Source: Acidimicrobiaceae bacterium
Lineage (GTDB): Bacteria > Actinomycetota > Acidimicrobiia > Acidimicrobiales > RAAP-2
Reading direction: 5' to 3'
Assembly (NCBI GenBank): GCA_003151555.1
Contig: PLXU01000053.1
Coordinates: 556-6,898, forward strand
Length of the DNA stretch: 6,343 bases
Both the position numbers and the translations under genes were made by a program. This document shows positions 1-5,926 of this stretch, one piece after another. A model generated the notes under the pieces. That model saw only the letters and a list, made by a program, of their open reading frames with translations, searched no databases and was not told the origin of the DNA. The stretch's first letter is position 1. Each line of letters starts with the position of its first letter.

Positions 1-366
1 CGGATCGCGCTGGACTTCGGCGATCAGCCCGACCAGGGTGCGACCCGTCACCGTTCCCTCGACCACCTTGATCCAGGCGCGAAGGGCGCAGAGTAGGTCT
101 TCACGCAGCGATCCGGAGGTGGGCAATGGCTGTTGGGCGAGGAAGTCGGCCGAGAATGCTTCGAATACCAATGTGCCCTTCGACGGCCATCGCCGGTAGA
201 TGGTGGCCTTGCTCACCTTGGCGCGCTGGGCCACCTCGTCAATGGTCAAATCAACGAAGCCGCGCTCTTCTAAGAGCTCATTGGCGGCCTCGATGATGGC
301 GCGGTGGGAGCGCTCGCTGCGGGGTCGACCACGAGGTGCCGGCACTGGAATTTCGGTATCAGACAT
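1..366 (-). CDS. TetR-family transcriptional repressor, N-terminal 122 residues (3' end off the left edge)
   Basis: Reading leftward from ATG at 366-364, the frame stays open for 122 codons to the window edge, so only the N-terminal part is present. Residues 11-20 are a basic RGRPRSERS-like arm. Residues 22-64 form the classic TetR DNA-binding domain: a first helix (HRAIIEAANELLEERG), then the helix-turn-helix with TIDEVAQRAKVSKATIYRRW at 41-60, followed by PSKGTL. Residues from about 86 on begin the ligand-binding and dimerisation domain (SLREDLLCALRAW). Such proteins bind a palindromic operator as dimers and release it when a small ligand binds. The gene is divergent from an MFS exporter with only a 62-base gap that holds a palindrome, so it most likely represses that exporter and itself. 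No clear Shine-Dalgarno precedes the ATG; an in-frame GTG lies one codon upstream (369-367). The ligand is unknown. The family call is very secure, the target an inference. Confidence 0.95.
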   Translation of the reverse strand, partial: MSDTEIPVPAPRGRPRSERSHRAIIEAANELLEERGFVDLTIDEVAQRAKVSKATIYRRWPSKGTLVFEAFSADFLAQQPLPTSGSLREDLLCALRAWIKVVEGTVTGRTLVGLIAEVQRDP

Positions 367-369
367 CAC

Positions 370-398
370 TTGACACGTTACCATATTTAATGTACGAT
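370..398 (+). promoter_or_regulatory. Sigma-70-type promoter of the MFS-aldo/keto reductase unit
   Basis: A perfect -35 hexamer TTGACA (370-375) is separated by exactly 17 bases from TACGAT (393-398), a good -10 hexamer. Transcription would start near 405, giving a leader of roughly 24 bases before the MFS start codon at 429. The -35 box begins only 4 bases from the start codon of the divergent TetR gene, so the two transcription units share this gap. The -10 box lies inside the palindrome at 392-409. This is a call from motif and spacing only; no transcription data are available. Confidence 0.75.
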
Positions 399-409
399 AC
401 GTCTCGTAC
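392..409. promoter_or_regulatory. Probable TetR operator (18-base imperfect palindrome)
   Basis: The sequence GTACGATACGTCTCGTAC matches its own reverse complement at 16 of 18 positions. It has perfect outer half-sites GTACGA/TCGTAC and a central ACGT, with mismatches only at the 7th and 12th bases. Its centre falls between 400 and 401. It covers the -10 box and likely start point of the rightward promoter and lies about 26 bases upstream of the divergent TetR start codon. Bound protein would block RNA polymerase on the MFS side and probably on the regulator side too. TetR-family proteins commonly bind dyads of this size; assignment to this particular TetR protein is inference from location. 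Confidence 0.7.
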
Positions 410-415
410 CGTAAT

Positions 416-422
416 GGAGGAG
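416..422 (+). promoter_or_regulatory. Ribosome binding site selecting the MFS start at 429
   Basis: GGAGGAG (416-422) is a strong Shine-Dalgarno match. It lies 6 bases before the ATG at 429-431. The in-frame ATG at 423 is too close to it. The in-frame ATGs at 414, 390 and 336 lie at or upstream of it, and the last two are also upstream of the predicted transcription start near 405. This makes 429 the best start. Confidence 0.7.
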
Positions 423-428
423 ATGGCG

Positions 429-2000
429 ATGACGTTAGTGCAGACCAACCAAAAAGGACGCCGAGACCGCACCAGGACCGCGACGCTCGGCCTCGAGGCA
501 GTGGATGGCGCTGCCTCATTGACGTCGACATCTCTGGCGCAGACGGGCGGCGTCGCGCTGAGCGGCGCGAAGGAGCGGTCGGACGAACTGTCAAAGTGGG
601 CGCTCACGCTGGTCTTGGTGGGGTCGTTCATGGTGGTCCTGGACTTCAGCATCGTGAACGTGGCTCTGCCCTCAATCCACCGAGAACTGGGCTTCGGAGG
701 CAACTCGGTGCAGTGGGTGGTGACGGCTTACGCGATCACCTTCGGTGGCCTGTTGATACTGGGTGGTCGCATTGCCGACACCTGGGGTCGGCGGCGGCTG
801 TTCATTGTCGGATTAGTCGTGTTTGCTGTCTCTTCGCTCGCGGCCGGGTTGACGAGTGACGCCATCACTCTGGTGGCGGCGCGCGCGCTCCAGGGAATCG
901 GGGCCGCGATCGTGGCGCCCGCGTCGCTGTCGCTCATCACCGCGCGCTTTGCCGAGGGGCCGCGGCGCACGCGCGCGTTGGGCCTCTACGGCGCCACCGC
1001 CTCGATTGGTTTCGTCGCGGGCCAGGTCCTGGGCGGCGTGCTTGTTGAGTACACGAGTTGGCGATGGATCTTCCTGGTGAACGTCCCGGTCGGAGTCGCG
1101 GCCGCCGTGCTGGCCCCTCGGCTCATCACGCCGGACCGTCGTCGAGCGAGGCCGGCACACCTGGACGTCGCGGGAGGGCTCCTGATCACGCTCGCCGTCG
1201 CGGCCGTCGTGTTCGCCATTTCCGAGGTCCCCACCCTGGGGTGGCTACAACCGGTCGTGATCGGATCGTTGTTCGTCGCCGTGCTGGCGTTGAGCTCTTT
1301 CGTCGCCGTGGAGCACGTGCACACGGATCCGCTCATCAACCTCTCCCTGCTGGGCCAGCGTGGACTGCGTACGGCCGCCATCCTCACGTTCCTGCTGGGT
1401 GCGTGGACGGCCGGCGAACTGGTCGTGCTGTCGGTCTACCTGCAGCAGGCGCTGCGCGATTCACCGTTGGTCGCTGGTCTGGTGATAGCACCGCAGGGGG
1501 TGGTCGGTTTCATCACTGGCATGTTCGGTGCCCGCCTGATGCGACGTGTTGGCATGCGCGCTCTGCTCACGATGGCCGCGGCGTCCACTGGTTTCGGCTT
1601 CCTGATTCTCGCCCACTTGCCCGCGAGCGGTCACTACAGTCCGCTGTTCTTTGCCGTGGTGCTGGTGGGCTTCGGCACAGTCGGCACCGCGTTCGCCACG
1701 ACCGTCATGGCCGCCAGCGGCATGGCGCAGTCCGACCAGGGTCTGGTGGGCGGAGTCGTGAACACCACCCGTCAGGTCGGGGCCGCGGTTGGCGTGGCCG
1801 TGCTGGTGGCCATTGCTGAAGGCGCACACGCACGGGCCGGCACGGCCACCGTCAGCGGTGACCGCACCGCCATCTTGGTGGCGGCGCTGGTGGGATTCAC
1901 CGGTGCCGTCGTGGCCTGGTTCGGTACACGACCCTCGACACCGGCGCAACTCGCTACTACATCAAACGACGGACCTAACCCACTAAGGAGGACACGATGA
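429..2000 (+). CDS. MFS multidrug-type exporter, DHA2 (14-helix) family
   Basis: The 523-residue product is an inner-membrane proton-antiporter-type transporter of the EmrB/QacA-like DHA2 family, which exports drugs, dyes or toxic metabolites. Using the 429 start, a hydrophilic, basic N-terminal tail of about 56 residues precedes helix 1. The helix-1 motif LDFSIVNVALP is at 71-81, motif A (GGRIADTWGRRR) at 112-123, and the motif B region (RALQGIGAAIVAP) at 152-164. Motif C starts near 188 (GATASIGFVAGQ) and is followed by the DHA2 hallmark SWRWIFLVNVPVG at about 210-222. The late conserved block VNTTRQVGAAVGVAV is at about 444-458. Length and helix pattern fit 14 membrane segments. The frame is open upstream to 336, but that would place the start inside the TetR gene and ahead of the promoter. 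The stop overlaps the next gene's ATG. A TetR gene and a palindromic operator upstream imply induction by a substrate. The substrate cannot be told from sequence. Confidence 0.93.
   Translation: MTLVQTNQKGRRDRTRTATLGLEAVDGAASLTSTSLAQTGGVALSGAKERSDELSKWALTLVLVGSFMVVLDFSIVNVALPSIHRELGFGGNSVQWVVTAYAITFGGLLILGGRIADTWGRRRLFIVGLVVFAVSSLAAGLTSDAITLVAARALQGIGAAIVAPASLSLITARFAEGPRRTRALGLYGATASIGFVAGQVLGGVLVEYTSWRWIFLVNVPVGVAAAVLAPRLITPDRRRARPAHLDVAGGLLITLAVAAVVFAISEVPTLGWLQPVVIGSLFVAVLALSSFVAVEHVHTDPLINLSLLGQRGLRTAAILTFLLGAWTAGELVVLSVYLQQALRDSPLVAGLVIAPQGVVGFITGMFGARLMRRVGMRALLTMAAASTGFGFLILAHLPASGHYSPLFFAVVLVGFGTVGTAFATTVMAASGMAQSDQGLVGGVVNTTRQVGAAVGVAVLVAIAEGAHARAGTATVSGDRTAILVAALVGFTGAVVAWFGTRPSTPAQLATTSNDGPNPLRRTR
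1985..1992 (+). promoter_or_regulatory. Ribosome binding site of the aldo/keto reductase, inside the MFS gene end
   Basis: AAGGAGGA (1985-1992) is a near-consensus Shine-Dalgarno lying within the last codons of the MFS gene, 4 bases before the ATG at 1997. Together with the ATGA overlap (1997-2000), it indicates that translation of the second gene begins efficiently as ribosomes finish the first. Confidence 0.8.
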
Positions 2001-2965
2001 ACTACACAATCTTGGGCCAGAGCGGCCTTAACGTCTCTCGGATTGCCTTCGGTACCTGGCAACTCGGTGGTGACTGGGGCCCAACCGACGAGGATGCGGC
2101 GGTGCGCGCCATCCGACGGGCGGCCGAGCAGGGGGTCAACTTTTTCGACACGGCCCAGGCCTACGGCTTTGGCCAGTCAGAGCGGCTCTTGGCGGTCGCG
2201 CTGGGCCAACTGCCCCGCGAGGAGCTCGTCATCGCCACCAAGGGTGGACTGCGCCCAGCCGGTAACGGTGTCGTGCGCGACGCCAGCGCGGCGTGGATTC
2301 GACAGGGAGTGGACGCCAGTCTCCAGGCGCTCGACACCGAGTACATCGATCTGTACCAGGTGCACTGGCCCGATCCCGCCACGCCGTTCGAAGAGACCGC
2401 CGGGGCCCTGCACGAGATGATTGACCAAGGCAAGATCCGACACGTCGGCGTGTCGAACTTCGACGCTGTCCAGATGGAGGCATTCAGTGCCAGCCTGGCG
2501 GTCGAGACGTTGCAGCCTCCCTATCACCTGTTCCGGCGCGACATCGAAGCCGACGTGCTGGCCTACACGCAGAAGAACGATATTGGCGTGCTGGTCTACG
2601 GACCCTTAGGCCACGGATTGCTGGGTGGGGGACTTCGCGCCGATACCCAGTTCGCACCCGAGGACTGGCGAGCCAACAGCCCACTGTTTCAAGGCGAGTC
2701 CTACGAGCGAAACCTCCGCAGGGTAGCCCAATTGCGTGAACTGGCGAATCAGGGTTTGGGGATCACCCTGGCCCAGTTGGCGATTGCGTGGACCTTGACC
2801 AATCCGGCCGTCGACGTCGCCATCGTCGGCACCCGCGACCCCGACCACGTCGAGGAGGCCTTGGCGGCCGCGGAGATTGAACTCGACGATGAAGTGATGC
2901 AGCGAATCAACCGGATCATGATCGGCGCGGCTCAAGTGTCCGGTCCTTCGCCCGAGAGCGTGTGA
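1997..2965 (+). CDS. Aldo/keto reductase (AKR superfamily, IolS-like)
   Basis: A 322-residue cytosolic NAD(P)H-dependent oxidoreductase that reduces aldehydes or ketones to alcohols (or the reverse). The catalytic tetrad of the superfamily is visible: D51 in FFDTAQAYG, Y56, K82 in IATKGG and H123 in QVHWPDP. The N-terminal strand motif (YTILGQSGLNVSRIAFGTW) and GVSNF at about 151-155 are standard. The block LQPPYHLFRRDIE near 172-184 resembles bacterial AKR11/IolS-type members. The C-terminal IVGTRDPDHVEEALAA (about 276-291) corresponds to the cofactor phosphate-binding segment. Length is normal for the family. The start overlaps the MFS stop by 4 bases, so exporter and reductase are almost certainly co-expressed under the TetR-type switch. 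This suggests reduction of a toxic carbonyl compound together with efflux. The substrate is not predictable, and the link with export is inference. Confidence 0.94.
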   Translation: MNYTILGQSGLNVSRIAFGTWQLGGDWGPTDEDAAVRAIRRAAEQGVNFFDTAQAYGFGQSERLLAVALGQLPREELVIATKGGLRPAGNGVVRDASAAWIRQGVDASLQALDTEYIDLYQVHWPDPATPFEETAGALHEMIDQGKIRHVGVSNFDAVQMEAFSASLAVETLQPPYHLFRRDIEADVLAYTQKNDIGVLVYGPLGHGLLGGGLRADTQFAPEDWRANSPLFQGESYERNLRRVAQLRELANQGLGITLAQLAIAWTLTNPAVDVAIVGTRDPDHVEEALAAAEIELDDEVMQRINRIMIGAAQVSGPSPESV

Positions 2966-3203
2966 AGTCATGAGCGTGCAATTGATCGCACAACCGACCA
3001 CTTCGTTGAGGGGCACCGATTGCTATGAAGCGGCGAAGCAAAAACGGCGAAGGCCAGTGGGTCGCTGCGTTGTAGTGACGCCGCAAACTTTTAGAAGAAG
3101 GCGCCTGAGACGAAGGGACTGACGTCGGAGGAAGTCGAACGAGCGATGGCCTAGTTTCGCCACAAGAAATGTCGAAGCAGCACGAAGAGAGAGGAACAAG
3201 AAG

Positions 3204-4097
3204 ATGACAACTGGCACTCATGAGCGGGGGCTGGCGCCGCTGGTGGCGGTAATCGGAACGGGCACGATGGGAGCGGCGATGGCCCGCCGGCTTCTTGACG
3301 CTCACATGGACGTGCACGTCTGGGCGCGCCACACGGCCTCGACGACGGCGCTGGTTGACCTAGGCGCCACTAGTTTCGAACAGGCGAGCGACGCCGTCAG
3401 GGATGTGGACGTGGTCATTACGATGCTGCCGACGCCCGACGCGACGGCCGACGTCATGGTGCGCGGCAAGGCCCTCGACGCTATGAGGCCGGGTTCTATC
3501 TGGGTCCAGATGGCGACGCTCGGTGTCGAGGCGACCGAGGAGCTGGCCGCCGAGACTGTCAATCGGCGACCGGACGTTGCCTTCATCGACGCCCCGGTAT
3601 CGGGCAGTCGGGAACCGGCGGAGAACGGCCAGCTGCTCATCCTGGCGTCGGGCACGCCCGCGGCGTCGCTCGAACCCGTTTTCGCGGCGCTGGGTAGAGA
3701 CACGCTCTGGCTCGGTCCGGCGGGCGCCGGCAGCGCGCTGAAGCTCATACTCAACACGTGGTTGGCCTTCCAGACGGAAGGTGCGGCCGAGGCCGCTGCA
3801 CTGGCCGAGCGCCTGGGAGTGCCCAACGCCGCGCTGTTTGACGCCTTGCGCGACAACCCCCTGGCGTCAAAGTACGCGCTGACCAAACTCGCCCGGATGA
3901 TCGATGAGGACTACGAGGCCGATTTCGCATTGGAGTGGGCACTGAAGGACCTCGACCTGGTGACGGCCTCTGCGGGCTCGGGGGTCGCCCCGATTGCGGG
4001 CGCGATTGCTGAGCGGTGGCGCACTCTTGTGAACGAGGGATCGAGCGGACTCGACGTGAGCGCGGCTCGGCGCGGCCTCGGCGCGCAGAAGTTTTAG
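3204..4097 (+). CDS. NAD(P)-dependent beta-hydroxyacid dehydrogenase family protein (3-hydroxyisobutyrate dehydrogenase/GLYR-like)
   Basis: A 297-residue cytosolic oxidoreductase of the 6-phosphogluconate-dehydrogenase-like superfamily. Residues about 13-40 form the Rossmann start, VAVIGTGTMGAAMARRL, with glycines G18, G20 and G23. The second strand ends in VWAR, with R41 where NADP-preferring members often carry a basic residue. DAPVSGS at 129-135 is the substrate-binding signature, followed by the PAENGQLLILASG segment. K180 in SALKLILN is the expected catalytic lysine and N184 the partner asparagine. The all-helical C-terminal domain includes FALEWALKDLDL at about 241-252. Family members oxidise or reduce short beta-hydroxy or semialdehyde acids. 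The start is ATG at 3204 with GAGAGGAA shortly before it. The gene lies 238 bases after the aldo/keto reductase, with no visible strong promoter or terminator between. It may be a second carbonyl reductase of the same pathway, but that is not shown. The exact substrate is unknown. Confidence 0.9.
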   Translation: MTTGTHERGLAPLVAVIGTGTMGAAMARRLLDAHMDVHVWARHTASTTALVDLGATSFEQASDAVRDVDVVITMLPTPDATADVMVRGKALDAMRPGSIWVQMATLGVEATEELAAETVNRRPDVAFIDAPVSGSREPAENGQLLILASGTPAASLEPVFAALGRDTLWLGPAGAGSALKLILNTWLAFQTEGAAEAAALAERLGVPNAALFDALRDNPLASKYALTKLARMIDEDYEADFALEWALKDLDLVTASAGSGVAPIAGAIAERWRTLVNEGSSGLDVSAARRGLGAQKF

Positions 4098-4298
4098 CTC
4101 GAGGTTGTGAGAAGTATCTCTCCAATTCGACGCGACCTTCTGACCTGTTGGCGTCAACGCAATGAATACTGTCTCTGAATTGGTCGGCTCATCTCATCGA
4201 ACGCGTCGAGGCAAGGGAATCTCTCAACTAGATGGATCAGCTCTTCGTAGAAACGCACCAAAAAAAGTATCAACGAACTGCACAAAGAGGGGAATTTC

Positions 4299-5030
4299 AT
4301 GAAGTCTTTTCTCGTTGACGTCCGCAATACGCTGGTGCCCGGTCATGACGCAAAACACGGGCCGCTGCCGCTGCTGCTGGTGATCATGACCCTCACGACC
4401 GGACTGGTTGACGCGTTTAGTTACCTCACCCTCGGGCACGTCTTCGTGGCCAACATGACGGGCAACATCGTATTTTTGGGGTTCGCTCTGGTTGGCGCGC
4501 AGGGATTCTCAATCACCGCATCATTGGGGGCCATTGGCGCGTTCGTCGTGGGTGCCGCGTTCGGGGGCAAACTCAATTCCCTGTTCGCTCGCCATCGCGG
4601 CCAGCTGCTCAGCGTCGCGACGATCGCCCAATCGCTGTTCTTGGGCGCCTCGGTGGTGCTCTCAGTCGTGGCGCCACGCTTGGTCTCCGGAGGCTATCGC
4701 TACGGGTTGATCGGGGCGCTCGGTATTGCGATGGGCCTGCAAAACGCCGTCGCGCGCCGGCTGGCCGTGCCTGATCTCACCACCACCGTGCTGACGCTCA
4801 CGATCACGGGCCTCGCGGCGGACCAGACCATGGTGGGCGGGGTGGGATCGAAGTTCGGACGTCGTATCGTCGCCATTGCCGCCATGTTCATCGGTGGTCT
4901 CCTCGGAGCAGTGCTGGTGCTGCACGTCGCGAACTACTATCCACTTCTCGTCGCCCTCGCCACAGTCGTGATTGTTGTGATCGCCATTACGCCCCTTAGG
5001 AATTCCGATGCCGAGTGGGCGAAGTCTTGA
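4299..5030 (+). CDS. DUF1275 (YoaK-like) integral membrane protein
   Basis: The 243-residue product is hydrophobic throughout, with about six or seven likely membrane segments. The family hallmarks are clear. In the N-terminal part, TGLVDAFSYLTLGHVFVANM at 34-53 is followed by TGNIVFLG. In the middle, AMGLQNAVARRL (144-155) precedes VPDLTTTVLTLTITGLAAD (157-175). These match the DUF1275/YoaK family, whose molecular function is not established, although a membrane transport role is often suspected. Length is typical. The start at 4299 has a strong site, GAGGGG (4287-4292), six bases upstream. The 201-base leader (4098-4298) is noticeably AT-richer (95 of 201 bases are G or C by my count) and may hold its own promoter, though none is convincing. 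The gene is convergent with the phosphoribosyltransferase gene downstream. No functional link to the cassette upstream is evident beyond orientation. Confidence 0.9.
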   Translation: MKSFLVDVRNTLVPGHDAKHGPLPLLLVIMTLTTGLVDAFSYLTLGHVFVANMTGNIVFLGFALVGAQGFSITASLGAIGAFVVGAAFGGKLNSLFARHRGQLLSVATIAQSLFLGASVVLSVVAPRLVSGGYRYGLIGALGIAMGLQNAVARRLAVPDLTTTVLTLTITGLAADQTMVGGVGSKFGRRIVAIAAMFIGGLLGAVLVLHVANYYPLLVALATVVIVVIAITPLRNSDAEWAKS

Positions 5031-5173
5031 AGACTCGACGGGTGCGGGCCTGACTCAGTTGTTTCGGCTCTCGTCCGCACGCACGCTCTAATGGCGCGCG
5101 CTGAACGTATCATTTCTCGCCAGTTCAGAGTGGCCACTGCGGAAGTAAAGACCCGTGCTCTTGAGCTGGTGTT

Positions 5174-5193
5174 TGTGAGACGGCCGCCTCACA
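5174..5193. terminator. Possible bidirectional terminator hairpin between convergent genes
   Basis: TGTGAG (5174-5179) and CTCACA (5188-5193) form a perfect 6-bp stem around an 8-base GC-rich loop (ACGGCCGC), extendable by two T-G pairs on the plus strand. It lies in the gap between the convergent genes ending at 5030 (+) and 5215 (-). No T-run follows on either strand, so it is not a classical intrinsic terminator. U-poor hairpins have been proposed to work in actinobacteria, but a chance dyad remains possible. Confidence 0.3.
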
Positions 5194-5214
5194 GGGTCTG
5201 TCGAGGTCCGAACA

Positions 5215-5886
5215 TCAGTCAGTGTCACGGCCCGGCTCCCTTATTGTTGATTGGCGAAGCAGCGACGTGACGTCTTCATCGCTCGTCTGGGTGAAGTCGT
5301 CGTACCATTCGCCGACGGCCCGAAATTCAGAGGGAACCAGCAAACTGATTACCTCGACGTCGAGTCTCTCCAATTCTGCGATGGTCTCGGGCGGCGACAC
5401 GGCGACGGCGACGATGACGTTCTTGGCCCCGCGGGCTCGAGCAACATTCACGGCGACGTGCGCGGTGGCTCCGGTAGCGAGGCCGTCGTCAACGATGATG
5501 GCCGTGCGTCCGGCCAGCTCCAGGGGAGTTCGGTCACGTCGGTAGAGATCGACGCGCCGGGCGAGTTCGGCGCGCTCGCGCTCGATCACCGCCGCGACTT
5601 GCTTCGTGGAGATCCCTAGACGTTCAATCAACTCGGCGTTGAGGACCTCGGTGTCGTCCTCGCCAATGGCTCCTAAGGCCAACTCAGTATGAAAAGGCAC
5701 GCCGAGCTTGCGCACCACGAGAACATCGAGCGGACTGTTGAGCGCTCGGGCGACTTCGAAGGCGACCGGCACACCGCCGCGCGCGAGCCCGAGCACGACC
5801 GGATGTTGCACCCGTAGTTCGCTCAGGCGTTCACCCAGTTGGCGTCCTGCGTCATGGCGGTGCGCGAATCGGTGGATCGAACTCAC
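5215..5886 (-). CDS. Phosphoribosyltransferase family protein (COG1926 type)
   Basis: A 223-residue cytosolic type I phosphoribosyltransferase-fold protein. The N-terminal RFAHRHDAGRQLGERL (6-21) corresponds to the F-x-DR-x-DAG-x-x-LA opening of this subgroup. VLGLARGGVPVAFEVA (31-46) and VVRKLGVPFHTELALGAIGE (57-76) are its conserved blocks. TAIIVDDGLATGAT (128-141) is the PRPP-binding loop with acidic D133 and D134. The C-terminal EFRAVGEWYDDFTQTSDEDV (187-206) is also typical. Members are predicted to bind PRPP or related nucleotides; the physiological substrate is generally unknown, and related domains occur in dormancy or stress loci of some actinobacteria. The start codon is GTG at 5886-5884, supported by GGAGAAG (5897-5891) four bases upstream. 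The stop of the LytM-like gene is 40 bases upstream on the same strand, so the two may be co-transcribed. The family is secure, the function open. Confidence 0.92.
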   Translation of the reverse strand: MSSIHRFAHRHDAGRQLGERLSELRVQHPVVLGLARGGVPVAFEVARALNSPLDVLVVRKLGVPFHTELALGAIGEDDTEVLNAELIERLGISTKQVAAVIERERAELARRVDLYRRDRTPLELAGRTAIIVDDGLATGATAHVAVNVARARGAKNVIVAVAVSPPETIAELERLDVEVISLLVPSEFRAVGEWYDDFTQTSDEDVTSLLRQSTIREPGRDTD

Positions 5887-5890
5887 AATG

Positions 5891-5897
5891 CTTCTCC
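5891..5897 (-). promoter_or_regulatory. Ribosome binding site supporting a GTG start
   Basis: On the minus strand, GGAGAAG (5897 to 5891) precedes GTG (5886-5884) by 4 bases. No in-frame ATG fits better near the conserved N-terminus (RFAHRHDAG), so the GTG is accepted as the initiation codon of the phosphoribosyltransferase. Confidence 0.65.
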
Positions 5898-5926
5898 AGT
5901 CTGGTAGGTCGAGCAGAACCCAGCTT

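Noticed and set aside
336..428. Extension of the MFS reading frame upstream to ATG at 336 or 390
   Set aside because: It would begin inside the TetR coding sequence or ahead of the predicted transcription start, and lacks a ribosome binding site; the GGAGGAG at 416-422 points to 429.
3025..3075. Small ORF of 16 codons (starting MKRRSKNGEG) in the gap before the dehydrogenase
   Set aside because: No ribosome binding site and no recognisable sequence; length is consistent with chance.
2606..3332. Minus-strand frames spanning the aldo/keto reductase 3' end and the following gap
   Set aside because: No family resemblance, mostly antisense to real genes, and composition typical of shadow frames in high-GC DNA.
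4122..4183. Inverted repeat CCAATTC ... GAATTGG as a terminator or attachment site
   Set aside because: Only 7 bp with a 48-base spacer and no T-run; expected by chance in a gap of this size.
5129..5138. 10-base perfect palindrome AGTGGCCACT
   Set aside because: Isolated, no promoter context, and in a convergent intergenic gap; treated as chance.
5222..5619. Plus-strand frames opposite the phosphoribosyltransferase
   Set aside because: They are antisense to a clearly recognisable gene with intact PRPP motif and have low-complexity compositions.
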